Below, one piece after another: positions 1-11,130 of a DNA stretch of 64,000 nt (positions are counted from its first letter, which is position 1; every line of letters begins with the position of its first letter). Source of the DNA: Elephas maximus indicus (lineage: Eukaryota > Chordata > Mammalia > Proboscidea > Elephantidae); NCBI RefSeq assembly GCF_024166365.1, contig NC_064827.1, positions 75,097,135 to 75,161,134 on the forward strand. Reading direction: 5' to 3'. The position numbers and the translations under genes are program-made. The notes beneath the pieces were generated by a model. It was not told the DNA's origin. It saw nothing but the letters and a program-made list of their open reading frames with translations, and made no database searches.

Positions 1-340
1 TCTTGATTCTGATCCCTGCTTCTTCACACTCTCCTTGACATCCCCAAGATATATCCTGCTGTGTCTTGCCTACCTGCCTTTGCTCTTGTGGCCCCCTCTG
101 CCTAGAAAACCCTTTCTTCCTTCTCCTCTCCCTCCATTTGGCTAATTATTATTCCTATTTCAAGACTTTGCTCAGATGGAAGTTCTCTCTTCACTCTGGG
201 CTCCCAAAGCATCTTGAAGCATTTATTTTGGCCCTCATCCCAATGGACTGAACTTAACTGCTAATGAGTCTCTCCTCTACTAGATCTTGCACTCCATGAG
301 GGCAGGAATTAATTTTATTTAACAAACATATAAAGCCCTT
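1..340 (+). mobile_element. L2 LINE 3' fragment
   Basis: The fragment ends in the L2-type 3' sequence GCACTCCATGAGGGCAGGAA and is preceded by C/T-rich text typical of L2 3' regions. It is old and diverged, and runs off the left edge. Confidence 0.6.
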
Positions 341-344
341 ACCA

Positions 345-500
345 AAATCCAACCACTGTTCTAAGTTCTTTGTAAATATTAACTCATTTAATCTTCATAA
401 TAAACCTATGAAGTAGGTTCTGTTATTAATTAATCCTACTTTAAAGAGGGAAATTGAGTCACAGAGAAGTCATATCTGTTTTGTTTCCTGGGCCCAGCCC
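345..500 (-). mobile_element. MIR SINE fragment
   Basis: It shows the MIR core in antisense: TTAACTCATTTAATCTTCAT and AGAGGGAAATTGAGTCACAG. Confidence 0.7.
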
Positions 501-1560
501 AGATCTAGGAACACGGTAAGTATTCAGAAAATACAGGTGTCTTTCAGGCTGTTCTCTCCTGGTCTCTGTTCCCGATCTTGCCAAGATGGCATGATTTTCT
601 CATTTCCCAGGGTTGCCCAAATTCTGAGTCTTCCCAGCCTGGAAAGGGGGTGCTGCTGAGGCAGCCACACCCAGAGAAGCCCAGGCTGATCTCTCTCTGG
701 CTCTGTGTCTTATGTCCAGGCCAGCACCACAAGGGCTGGCACAGAGGCCTGAGACATGGGGATAGGACCCCAATCTGGACCCTTCTGGCCTGTGAAATCT
801 CTGTGATTAGAGGACAAGCCCAGGAGTTGCTCAGGTAGCCCTCTGCTTCCCTCTACCTCAGCTGTCCCTTTCCAGTCCAGGGATCACCATCTGGTATTCA
901 TTTACCTGAACAGACTCCTGAGGACCACTTTGTCCTCAGAGTCCTAACCTGAAATCTGAGCTTTCACTGGCTCAAAATTAAAATCTGCTTGTCTTGTCCT
1001 CACAGAAGAGATTACTTAATTAAGACTGACCAGCCTCCACCTTGTGGGTCTGCCTGGTTCTCTCTCTCCTGCCTCCCTCTTCCCACTAGGCTTTTCCATC
1101 CCTACTCCATCACTTTGTCAGAGCTACCTCACTTTCTGTTCCTCAGAGCTTCTTCACTCTCTTTCTCCTTGTCCGTCCATCCATCTCTGGCCTTGTTCTA
1201 CCTCTTTGTCCTTATTTCTCTTCCTGGTCTCTTTCTCTCTGCTTGTCTCTCTTTCTCTTTGACTCTTCTCTACTGGGGTGTGTCTGTTTGTTTGTGTCCA
1301 CTGAAGGCCTGTCTGTCTGTGTTTCTCTCCCAGCCTCTCTTCCCCTACCCTTAGTTACCTGAGTGTTCAGAAATGAGCCTGGAACCTCTCACTTTCTCAG
1401 GACCCCTACCCATGACTCTCTCCCAGTCTATGAGCCTCTTTTTCCCTGCTCCCCTTGCTCCTCAGGGCCCCTCTGCCCAGCCCAGGGGACAGGAACCTTC
1501 AGGGCCACATGAGCAGGGTGGCCATCTCCTGCCCTGAGGACCCAGGCCGTAGCGGCTTCC
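500..1560. other. Unique intergenic sequence, pyrimidine-rich in the middle
   Basis: I recognise no gene or repeat here. The part from about 1045 to 1345 is C/T-rich with many CTCT and TGTCTG words, which produces meaningless Ser/Leu-rich open frames. Confidence 0.6.
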
Positions 1561-1900
1561 CTTAAAGAGTGCTTCTTCAGTGACACATTCATTATTCCTG
1601 TTCAGTCGCTTCGAGTCAAAGCTGATTAGTTATACTTAACCGCTGCAAAGATGTAATGATTTTATTGTTTATCTTCAATTTATTTTGATTAACATCTCCG
1701 TTCTTTTCATTGCAAGTGCAATTAGGTGCAATCTAACAGTGACTACTTTAATTTTGTTGAAATTAAGATGAATAAGTGATGGCTTATGGTGCTTTGTTTA
1801 ACAAATAAATCATAGTTAAGAGGAGCATATTATTAATAAATGAAAAAAGACAGCTTAATTAAAATGCATGGAGCCAGCCTCTTGGTGTACATCCAAAATC
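1560..1900. promoter_or_regulatory. Candidate far-upstream enhancer, AT-rich unique block
   Basis: This stretch is AT-rich and non-repetitive between GC-moderate flanks. It contains GATTAGTTATAC, GTAATGATTTTATTG, TTGATTAAC, GCAATTAGG and GCTTAATTAAAA, plus FOX-like TTGTTTATC. No repeat family fits. The case for an enhancer rests on composition and motif density only. Confidence 0.4.
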
Positions 1901-2605
1901 CAAATCTGAATTCCAAAAATTAGAGAGAGTTGAGGGTTGGGGAGATCCTCATCCACCTCTCAAAATGGTCATCAGAGGATGATAGTTGCGAGACTGCTGT
2001 GCTGAAAAGAGCGAGGAGCACATGTGACATTGGTGAGATGCTCTCGCCTTGTCGGCAAGTGCTACCCAGAAGCCAGGTAGAAAACAGACTCAGGGAGGCA
2101 CAAGAAGAGAGGCCCAGGAGAGACCGGATGCCAAGCCTATACCCTGAATTCTCCTCAGGAACCCAGATGAGGGTAGGGGGCAGGCTGCCCCCCAGGCATC
2201 TAGGGACAAGCTGGCTGCCCTGGGATGTGCCACACCTGGAACCTCAGGGCAAGCTGGCTAGGTGAGCTCTCCACCCTACTGAGCTGAGAGGGACTTCCCC
2301 ATCTCTTGATTTGGAAACAAAGTGCAAAAAGTCAGCCCTGGAAAGTTTCCCGAGCTAAGTTTAAAAGCGCCTGTGCTGAACAGGCCAGCTTTGAAGCAGC
2401 TTGCTGGGGCCCCTCAGCAGGCTCCTGCGAGTCAGAGGGCCAGCCTTGCCTCAGATCTGCCGCAGCTCCCTCCTCAGGGCTGGGAAATGGGAATTGTTTT
2501 CAAGCTGAAAAAATGATTCATTGAGCTCACTCCTTTGCCACCGCTCTTCTTTTGTTCTTAGTCCTCTCCTTCCTCTGCCTTTTCCTCCTCCTTTGCTTCC
2601 TCATT
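1900..2605. other. Unique intergenic sequence
   Basis: I see no recognisable gene, RNA or repeat. Open frames on the + strand (for example 1930-2265) match no protein I know. Confidence 0.55.
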
Positions 2606-2609
2606 TTAG

Positions 2610-2830
2610 TGAAGAGGAGCAGACAGATCTGGGCTCAAATCCCGGCACAGCTTCTTAGTAACTGTGTGACCTCAGGCCAGTGACTTAACCCTCCTGGACC
2701 CTGGGGCTTTATCAGAAAAGGGAGGGCAGAGGTGCCCATGAGGCAAGGGTGCTGTGAGGGCTGGCCAAGGTAACTGCACAAAAGTGCCCAGCCTGGCCCA
2801 GAAGAGGAGCTCAATAAGCATTGGCTTCCT
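2610..2830 (+). mobile_element. MIR SINE, near full length
   Basis: It has the tRNA-related head GGGCTCAAATCCCGGC followed by ACTGTGTGACCTCAGGCCAG and ends with the AATAAGCATT tail. Confidence 0.75.
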
Positions 2831-2979
2831 CCCTCTCTTCAGATCCCCTCTCCCCCATCTCCTCCCATCTGCATGTTGCCACTCCTAGATCTTGCCAGGT
2901 GAGTCTCCTTGCCCTTCCTTCACTCTTATCCTTCACTCTTTCAGTTAAACTTCGTTTTTCTTTTTCATCCTCTCACCAC

Positions 2980-3345
2980 ACATTACTGAGTACCTCCCTT
3001 GTGCCAATTGCTCTGCCACCCCCTGAGGACTAGAGCAGGTGAGAAAACCCAGGATGGGCCTGCCCTCAAAGCACTTCCAGGCCCACATGCAAGTCCCCTA
3101 ACAGGCTCCTTCATAGTGGTCATCAAGGTCCAGTCTGTTCAAAGGCTGTCTTCCCACAGAGCGAATGCTTTGGGCAGGCAGGGCATGCCCAGCACAGGGT
3201 GAGACACAGTGGACACCAGCAAATAGCAGCTGAGAACACCTGCTGTGAGCCTGACTCTCAGGGCACAGAGATGGGTGCATGCTCTCAGGGAGGCCACACT
3301 CTGCTGGAGGTGTAGATGCCAAAGCAGGCACAGATACCAAGAGTG
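2980..3345 (-). mobile_element. L2-like fragments, diverged
   Basis: TTACTGAGTACCTCCCTTGT and GCTCTCAGGGAGGCCACACT resemble the reverse complement of L2 3' ends. The match is patchy and the interval may hold two fragments. Confidence 0.4.
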
Positions 3346-3529
3346 CAAATACTGTGGGGTGGGCAGCGCTGGGGCAGAACAGGGGAGGGGACAAGAGATG
3401 ACAACCCTGAAGAAGGATCAAAGGCAAAATGTGTCTGGGAGCTGGTCCTGGCTTCCTCCTTCCAGTTCAGAAAAGAGGAAATCAGGACTCACATGGTTGA
3501 GGGGTATAAGAGCAGTTTCCAATGCACTG

Positions 3530-3975
3530 GCCCAGACTCCTTCTCTCCAGTCTTATCTCCCTCCTTCCCTCTGGTCCAGCCACACTGTCTTTCCTACTGG
3601 TCATGCTCCCTCCTGCCTCAGGTCCCTAGTACATACTGGTCCCTCTGCCAGGAACATTCCTCTCCCCAACACCCTCTTCAGTAGTCCTTTCCACCTCCTG
3701 CCAACTTTGACCCTGGCCCCATGCTTGGCTTTAAGTCTCAGTTTTGACATCACCACCTTGAGCAAACCTTTCCTGAGCCCCCAGCCTAGGTCAGTTTCTC
3801 ATCACACTCTCCATAGCACTTGCACAACTGTCATGAAACAATGAATGATACAATTGCTGTTCACTGTCTGTCTCCCCAGGTAGACACTAAAGTTGCATGA
3901 AGGCAAAGACCATGCCTGCCTTGTGCATTGCCGTATCCTTGGTGCCAAGCAAAAAGCCTATGATAATAAAAGTAA
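3530..3975 (+). mobile_element. L2 LINE 3' fragment
   Basis: The segment has GCCAGGAACATTCC, TCCATAGCACTTGCACAACT and, near the end, CATGAAGGCAAAGACCATGC, in the order found in L2 3' ends. The 199-codon open frame over 3245-3844 is fortuitous. Confidence 0.7.
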
Positions 3976-4049
3976 ACAGAATGAAAAACCTTCCCTGGAC
4001 TCTAGCCGTTTGTGCCATACCCTAGATGATCCTAACCACAATCTCACAA

Positions 4050-4291
4050 ATCAAAACCAAACCAAACCTGTTGCTGTGGAGTCGATTCTGGCTCATAGCC
4101 ATCCTATAGGACAGAGTAGAACTGCCCCGCAGGGTTTCCAAGGCTTCAGATCTTTATGCAAGCAGACTGCCACATCTATCTCCCGTGGAGACACTGGTGA
4201 GTTCGAACTGCTGACTGTTTAGGTGGGTTTGAACTGTGGAACTTTTGGTTAGCAGATCAGCGCTCTGGCCACAGCTCCATCAAAGCTCCTT
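4050..4291 (-). mobile_element. AfroSINE, minus orientation
   Basis: It has the family 3' end in antisense (AAACCTGTTGCTGTGGAGTC), GGACAGAGTAGAACTGCCCC and a diverged tRNA-like head at the right. It appears to be a second insertion beside its neighbour, with AACCACAATCT and AACCACGATTT as imperfect flanking repeats. Confidence 0.85.
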
Positions 4292-4306
4292 CAACCACGA
4301 TTTTAT

Positions 4307-4472
4307 AAAAACCAAAACCTGTTGCTGTCGAGTCAATTCTGACTCAAGGTTACCCTACCCTACAGGACAGAGTAGAACTGCCCCATAGGGTTTCCAAGAG
4401 TGGCTGGTGGATTTGAACTGCTGACCTTTTGTTTAGCAGCCAAACTCTTAACCACTGTGCCACCAGGGCTCT
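4307..4472 (-). mobile_element. AfroSINE, minus orientation
   Basis: This is a full copy, from AACCTGTTGCTGTCGAGTCA to the tRNA-like head ending GTGCCACCAGGGCTC. Together with the copy on its left it interrupts a MIR. Confidence 0.9.
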
Positions 4473-5109
4473 ACAATCTCATCAGGGAAGTGGTTATTGT
4501 TCCCATTTCACAGATAAGGAAGTGGAAGCTCAGAATCACGTGACTTGCCCAAGACCTACACGAAGTAAGCATTCTTGAACCTACCTCTGTCTGACTCTGA
4601 ACTCATATTTTATCAGGAAGCATCTTTGAATCTTGAAAGCCAAACACGGTGTGTGTGGCGGGGAGGGGAGTTGCAAAGTAAGATTCTTCCTGCTTGGGTG
4701 AAAGGACAGGAGAAAGTATTGCCCCTCTGATCTGTGTTATCAAGGGAAGAGGAGCCAGCAGGTGACTGGGCCTGAGACGAGACGGCAGAACTAGCCCTCG
4801 GTATGATCATCAGAAACGGGAGAGGGGGCGGCGGTGGAGATGGGGAGCCAGACACAGCCGGTTCTCTGAAGGAGCCTTAGGGACCCCAGAGGAAACCACC
4901 CGTGATATTCCGTGCTGAACTTGCCTTCTGGTACCTGTCCTGGTCCTCCCAGCTGGATACGAGGATTTTGTGGGGCACACGTGGGACCCAGTGAGCCCTG
5001 GTCGCCACGCAGCTGCCACAGTGGTTGCTGCACTTGAGTAGGCGAGGGGAGATGAGGAGTTATTGGGTATCTCCCGCGTGCCCCCCCAGTGCTCCTCTCA
5101 ACCACTCCA

Positions 5110-5215
5110 CAAAAGGCGGTTCATTAGCTCGTTCGGATAAGGAAACTGCAACCAAGAGGGAGAAAGTGACTTGTCCGAGGTCTCAGAGTAGGGAAATGGC
5201 TTAGGCTAGGTTCTG
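5110..5215 (-). mobile_element. MIR-like fragment
   Basis: GGATAAGGAAACTGCAACCA and GTGACTTGTCCGAGGTCTCA resemble antisense MIR. The fragment is short and diverged. Confidence 0.45.
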
Positions 5216-5535
5216 CAACCGCTGTTCCAAGGAGGGACGGAGGGAGGGAGAGCTAGCCCACCAGAACGAAGAGAGAAAGGGGTGGAGTGTGAGGGGAGGT
5301 AGGAAGAAATAAGAGCGGGAGGGAGAAAATGGGGAGAGCGACCGAGTATAGAAAGGGTAAGAGAGTCCGCAGCACGGACCCACAGAGAGAAAAAGATGCA
5401 GTAAGCAAGAGAACACGGGACGCAAGGAGAGACCGAGAGAGGAGAGGAGACAGAGAAATGTGACAGAGATAAGGAGATGGAGAGAGACAGAAGGAGACGA
5501 ACAGAGACGGACAGAGAGAAAAACGAGAGCTAGTG
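5216..5535 (+). repeat. GA-rich purine tract at the edge of the 5.5-kb CpG island
   Basis: About 310 bases are strongly purine-rich on the + strand, with repeated GAGAGA, GGGAGG and GACAGAGA words. The long Ser/Leu-rich frame on the opposite strand (5201-5710) comes from this composition and is not a gene. Confidence 0.75.
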
Positions 5536-5539
5536 ACAG

Positions 5540-6254
5540 TGACAGAGCGCGGCGGGGCGGGGTGGAGGTGGGAGGCGAGGAGCGCGCGGAGAGGACTCGG
5601 GACGGCGGCGGGAGGGGGAGGGAGGCCGAGCGCTGCTGAGCTGCACGGCCGCCTCCCCGGCTCCGCCGCCGCCCCCGCCCGCGCCTCCGCCCCCGGCCGC
5701 ACGCGCCCACAGCCTAATGACCGCAGCCCAACCTGCGACGCGCGGCCCGCCAGGACTCGAGGCCGCGGTCAGCTGGCAGCGCCGGGCAAGCTGAGGAGCC
5801 GCGAGCGCCGCAGCCAGGGTGGCAGCTCCCCCGGCTCGGCCAGCCCTGATTGATTTGTCAGCGGAGCCGAGGAAACAGCCCCTCTAATCCGTGCGCCCAG
5901 TCCTCGGCTCCCCGGTGCCCGCCGAGGCTCCCTCGCGCGCGCCTCGCCCGGCTCCCCGGCGGGCCCTGCAGGCTGGAGCGCCCCGCCGGCCCGAGGAAAC
6001 CCACCGCCCCCCGGCCCGGGGTCCTGCGCCCGGCCCCGGCCCCCCACATCTCGCAGCTCCTCCGGGTCGGCCGGGCCCGCCCGCAGGCCCTGGGGCTGCC
6101 AACTGCCCCCTCGCCCCCCCTTGGCACCGTGCCAGCCCCCCCAGCCCTCACCCTGCCGCTCCCCCCCAGCCCAGCACCCCCGCCCCCAGCCCCTCGGCCC
6201 TGGCCCGGGGCTGCCCGCAGAACCGGCCACACCCGCTGCGGAGGACTCGGAAAG
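5540..6254 (+). promoter_or_regulatory. Upstream CpG island, candidate alternative first exon ending in a splice donor
   Basis: This is a strong CpG island about 12 kb upstream of the LHX2 start codon. On the + strand it ends in CGGAAAG|GTAAGC at 6254/6255, a near-consensus 5' splice site. The long frames here on both strands have only GC-driven composition and no recognisable protein. It could be an alternative noncoding first exon of LHX2, the start of a lncRNA, or a CpG island without transcription. I recall human models with an upstream LHX2 exon but cannot verify that. Confidence 0.45.
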
Positions 6255-6259
6255 GTAAG

Positions 6260-8300
6260 CGGGCGCCTTACGCGCCCCGAAGGGCCGGGCGGGCTGCGTT
6301 GGGGCGCGGGTAGGGGCTCGGCGGGCACCGGGCCGCCCGCCTGGCGGCGCAGCCAGCTGTGCCTTCCGGTTCTCACCAATCCCGACCCGCCCGGGAAATG
6401 CCGCGGCCACTCGGCCAGGAACAGAGGCGAGGGCCCGGCTGGGGCAGCGGCGAAGGGCTCGGGGCGAGTTGGAATTTGTAGAGGAAGACCTGGTGGGAAT
6501 TGGGTGAGGTAGTTATCCTCCTTCCTGTCCTGAGAGTAGAGGAGCCTCACTCTCGCGTACAGAGACCTTCTGCCCGTATCTTTTCTCTTTTAAGGAATTC
6601 CTTTTCTCTCTGGATCTCTAAAAATTGATAGGCATCATTTTTCTATGTCTCTTTTGAGGAATCACCACTCTCCCTCTCTTTCTTAGGCAGAAGGAGTCTC
6701 CCCCAATTAAACATATTCTCTCTCTCCCAATTTAGTTTTTTTTCTCTTTCTCATGCTCCAATTTAGAAGAAAATTCTCTCTCCCCGCAATTTACAACCAT
6801 CTCCTTCAATCTCATCCCCCCATTTTGAAGGCTAGACCCCCTTCTCTATCACCGTTTTACTTCACTTAATCCTGGGTGTGCAGACTCAATTTGGACCTTC
6901 GAGTGGGAGGTGGACCTCGTGTTTTTCTGGGGCAAGGCCAGCTATGGGGACCCCTCATAAAGCAGGGTGTGAGTCATCCATGTCAGTCTCCAGGCACAGG
7001 CGGCTGCACAGCCTCAGCTTAGGTGGACCATGGACAGGCATTTGTTTCCAAGAGGCAAGGAGGGAAGACTACCCTGAAACAAAGAATTAAGAATTGAGTC
7101 CGCCTTTTCGAAGGCTGAAGAATCCCAGCTTCTGGGCTGAGGGGCCACATCTAGTCCCCTTCCCCCACCCCTTTAACTTTAAAATAGTTTAATGAACAGG
7201 GAAAGAGAAATCATTTTTTTTTTTTCTGCGTGGTGAGCAGTCTACAAAGAGAAAGGGGGAAAGGAGGGAGAGAGCTTTAACTCTGATCCCTGCAATTAGT
7301 TCCCTGGGATGGGGGGGCGGGCAACCCGGGAGCCTCAGTTCTTCAGATACAAAAGCATTTAGATCGCTTTAGACCGGTTAATCCTGAGTCTGGCTCGGGT
7401 CTCTTTTGTTTCCCAACTCCATTGTGGGTTTTGTGCAGTTTCTCTCTGTTCGCGTGATTGACTAGCCAATGGATGGTAATTATCCAAATGTCCCCTCTGT
7501 CCTTTGACTGACTTCTCCGTATTATGGGCAACTGTCATGCATTCTGTCATTCCATATCATATTACACGTATTATCATATGAAGTCTTCCCCCCCACACAC
7601 ACACAATATAAAGGAGGGCGCCTCAGCCCAGATGCTGCTGCTTTTAGAAGGAAGGGCCCCGAGTAATTTGTGCTGGGCACGGTGAATACAGAGCAGGGGA
7701 CTCCCAAGATGGGAGGTTCTGCAGGTAATTTGTTTTGCTGGTTGGGAGTGGGACTGTCTCTGGGGTTGCGGTTAAAAGGACAGTGCTGGGGACTTGGAGT
7801 GGACCTGCCAGCTTATATTCTTCTGGCCAGACACTTGGAATAATTAAGATATATCTGGGATACCTAATAAAGAAACTTAGAATCAGCCTTTTGACTAGAG
7901 GGTATCAGAAAAGTCTGAAGGACTGGGTCCTTTTTGGGGTACTGGACCTTAGTGGCAGGTGCACAGGACACCAGCCCATGGGATCCCAAAATACACCTCT
8001 TCTACCCATGGCCCTTCGGAGGACAAGTCCCTGGACTTTTGTCCCCATTTGCTGCCAAGCAGACTGGGGACGGGTAGCCGACTGCATCTATTTCAATGCC
8101 CCACAAGCTGATGCTGAAGCTCTGAGAAGGGACAAGCTCCTCGAATGATGCTTTTGCACAGATAAACTTAGTGCCCCTTGGTGCAATTGTACATGCCATC
8201 ACTTAAGAGGGAGGCAGAATTTATAACAAGGAGGCTTTGCAAACGGAGACTCTGGGGTCCTCTGAATCTGTGGGCAGGACAAGCCTTTCTTCTGCTAAAA
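6260..8300. other. Unique upstream sequence of the LHX2 domain
   Basis: It contains a C/T-rich part (6560-6840) and an AT-containing part around 7440-7620 with TGATTGACTAGCCAATGG and GGTAATTATCC. A TATAAAG at 7607-7613 has no supporting promoter context. I see no repeats and no gene. Confidence 0.5.
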
Positions 8301-8427
8301 TGCAAAAAAAGTGTTTTATTATTGCAATGGATATGAAGTGCCTCCCAGATGTACAGCCTCGCAGTTAATTACCTTGTTCTTCATCAAATATATGAGCAAT
8401 AAATTCTCCAAGAAGGTGTGGAGGTGG

Positions 8428-8474
8428 TGTGTGTGTGTGTGTGTGTCTGTGTGTACATAGATAGATGGATGGAT
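8428..8474 (+). repeat. (GT)n and (GATG)n microsatellite
   Basis: A GT-dinucleotide run is followed by ATAGATAGATGGATGGATGG. It is non-coding. Confidence 0.9.
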
Positions 8475-8549
8475 GGCCAGGGAAGAAAAACTCACTCTTT
8501 TTAAAACCACAGGAAGAGAGACTGTTTTATGGGAAGCTTGATACACTGC

Positions 8550-8730
8550 CACAAGATGCTTTGATATTTTCAATGATCAAATATACATGATCAAGCTGTG
8601 CATGTTAGGGTGCGAGGTGTGCTGACGGTCAATGGCTATTGATCAGGCTGTTAAGTATTTCTGCTCAGTTTTATAAATATAGATAAATCCCAGATGATTT
8701 AAAGAATTAGATAGTTAAGAAACTAGCATC
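8550..8730. promoter_or_regulatory. AT-rich unique block with repeated ATGATCAA words
   Basis: CAATGATCAAATATACATGA is followed closely by a second ATGATCAA and then by CTATTGATCAGG, which resemble TCF/LEF cores. TTTTATAAATATAGATAAAT lies further right. No repeat family fits; function is inferred. Confidence 0.3.
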
Positions 8731-8947
8731 CTACGTTTCTTTGGGGAAGGGGAAATGGCTGGTCAGTTGCAAAAAACAAATCATTGTTTACTCCATACTC
8801 CTTCCCCCGCCAAGAAAATATCTTGGAAAAGGTGAACTTTATTTGCACAAGGGTTCTAGAGTGAAAATCTTTCAAAAGTTTGAGATCTGCCCAGAAGTCA
8901 CTTTACCTGAGCCTAGCCTTGTACACAGGCTGGGAGTCTCTCTCTGT

Positions 8948-8988
8948 CTCTCAGACAGACAGACAGACAGACACACACACACACACAT
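8948..8988 (+). repeat. (AGAC)n(AC)n microsatellite
   Basis: Six or so AGAC units pass directly into an AC-dinucleotide run. Confidence 0.9.
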
Positions 8989-9129
8989 GAGGCAGCTATA
9001 ATTTTGACCCAGACTGACATGCTGCTGAGGAGATGGGGAGGGTGTCATTTCTGGGAGGTGGCGTCTAAGGTCCTGGAAACCCTTCTGGTTAGGAATAGGG
9101 TGAACTGGCCACATTGCCTTTCCCAATTA

Positions 9130-9750
9130 ACTAATTTCTCGCTAATCTAAAGATCTATTTAGAAAGGTGTGGAGGGAGTAGGGGATGGAGATTTAAAGAT
9201 AACCTCTAATTGGTATGGAAAAATTTAGTTGAGGACACCTAGAAAACCTCTTTCTCTTTCATAGGCATATTCTCTCTCTTCCTCTCCTACTCCCTTTCCT
9301 GTCTCTCTCATTTTGCCTTCTAAAAGCCTTTCCTGAAATTAAAAGTGAACTTTGACAGGAAAGGGCAATAAGAAACAGTTGAGAGCACAGAGAAGAGAAA
9401 ACGAACTTTTAATGTTTTTTATTGTATTGCAGGGCAATCTTATTCGATAATTTGTAGAAGGATTATATGCAAAAATATCAAACGTCACCCAGATTGATGA
9501 AACTTAAGCATATGTGTGATTTGCAGTTATATTTTGCTTTCACATCTTAAAAAGACGGAGTGTAGGTTTTAGATTTTTCTGTTGACACAAAAATCTTTTC
9601 CAGCTAAATGCCCCTCACTGAGGGAGTTCAGGCATCCCTCCTAATGAACCCCCCCAGAAATGGAACTAAAATTAGCATCTCTCAAAAAAGTTGATCCACC
9701 TAGGAATGGATGAATCAGTCCTGATTGGGAGGACATGCCCTTTCACCTCA
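9130..9750. other. Unique AT-rich upstream sequence
   Basis: I recognise no gene and no transposable element. A C/T-rich patch lies at 9250-9310. Confidence 0.5.
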
Positions 9751-11130
9751 TTGTGTCTGACCTATCACTTAATTAATCTCTCCCAGATGCAGAGCTGTTG
9801 ACAATGCCAAAGATAAGCGGTATTTTCAACAAAGCAGGAAGCTTTTAAAAGAACAAGCCACAGTGAGGTTTGAGGCTCTTAAAAGTGTATGTAAATCATC
9901 CGCATTTGATGTAGTTTGTTATAACATAGCTCGAGCTCAGAGATGCTCCCATCTTTGGTAGAAACTTTCTGTGCCTCTCAGAGCCACTGATAACATTCGT
10001 TTTCTGCCTCTTCCCTGTCTGTCTCTTGTTCTCTTTCTTCTGCCTCTCTCTCTTCGGATTTAGACTAGTTTCCTGAAAATTGTCCTCTGTTTTCCAGCCT
10101 CGTTTCTGACTCTTCTGTTCCTTTTTATAGCATTAGGGCTATCGAGGTGGTCAGCTGCAAAGGCTTTGGGTGACAAAATATTGACTGCATTTGCTCGTAC
10201 CTTATGAAGGAGGACATTTGTGCTGGAGGCACCTTGGTGACATGCAGGGAATAGTTCATTAATTAAAAGACTTGCTAATTGCTGCTTGAATTACTGTGCA
10301 CAGAGAATGAAATGAGTTCGTAAAAGATGACTATTTTGGAATAAATGTTTTCTGCTTGAAACATTTTTAGAAACAGGTCCTACAAAATGTATTGCTTTTA
10401 CTCATGCCTCTTATCATCAACTCTTCAATTGAGCTTCAATTAATGATAATATATGGTCCGGGATCCTTAGCTGGGCCCGACTGATGGGAGAGCTTTGTTG
10501 AATTTGGTGCAGGTGGCACTGTTTAATAAGCACAGGAAAGAGTGAATAATGTAGTGCTTGCAAAGAGAAGTAAATGCAAAATAGATTGCTCTAATTATGG
10601 CAGCCCCCAGAAATGGAGATGCAAGCTGAAATGGCCAACTAGCTAGGAAATTTCAAATAGGGCTGATGGCCCCTTGCCTTTTTTACTTGCGAGGGCTGAC
10701 ATGCATAGCTTAGAAGTCAATTTGGGTGAGCTCATCTGACTCAACACAAGCACACATTCAAAATCCGAGTCTGATGACCTCTGAGTCTTTGCCTTTACTG
10801 TCTAGAATCCTTTACCAGATAGTAAAATTCAGCTCTAAAATGGGGCCATCTGAGCATTTCTTCCTGCAAGAGATTGGCACGAGCTCGTTATGACTAGTCT
10901 TCGTATTTTATTGCAAATTGTCAGGAGATCGCGATTTTGTTTTTGTTTCGTTATGCTTGAATTTCTAAGAAAATGAGCCTATAGGAAATCAGAGTGTGTA
11001 TATTAAAGCAAACAGAATTTCCCATATACCTGCAAAGGTCCACAATGATTTTCATTCATGCAAAGATAACCGATGGGACATTAGTCTGTTTTAATTAATG
11101 GAAGAATAAAAATATTGAGGGGGGGCGCAA
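9750..11130. promoter_or_regulatory. Candidate enhancer cluster upstream of LHX2
   Basis: About 1.4 kb is free of recognisable repeats and rich in TAAT cores (CACTTAATTAATC, CATTAATTAAAAG, GCTAATTGCTG, TTCAATTAATGATAAT, GTTTTAATTAATGG). It also has SOX-like AACAAAG and ACAATG sites and an octamer-like ATGTAAATCATCCGCATTT. Likely regulatory, given its place in the SINE-free domain; inference. Confidence 0.45.

Larger units (their letters stand above)
4010..4620 (-). mobile_element. MIR SINE split by two AfroSINE insertions
   Basis: MIR sequence runs to 4046 and resumes at 4473 with CCCATTTCACAGATAAGGAA. The word ACAATCTCA occurs at 4038-4046 and again at 4473-4481 as the target-site duplication of the first insertion. 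Confidence 0.65.

Noticed and set aside
3245-3844. 199-codon + strand frame
   Set aside because: It lies over L2 3' sequence and has no protein similarity I can recognise.
5769-6550. Long open frames on both strands in the 5.5-kb CpG island (up to 230 codons)
   Set aside because: They are Pro/Ala/Gly/Arg-rich on both strands at once, as expected of CpG-island DNA. No domain is recognisable and no start context supports them.
7607-7613. TATAAAG as a TATA box of an upstream promoter
   Set aside because: No CpG island, initiator or downstream splice signal supports a promoter here; one such word is expected by chance.
8550-8730. Wnt-responsive enhancer from three TGATCA words
   Set aside because: The words lack the full TCF context (CTTTGATC/GATCAAAG), so I list the block only as a low-confidence regulatory candidate.
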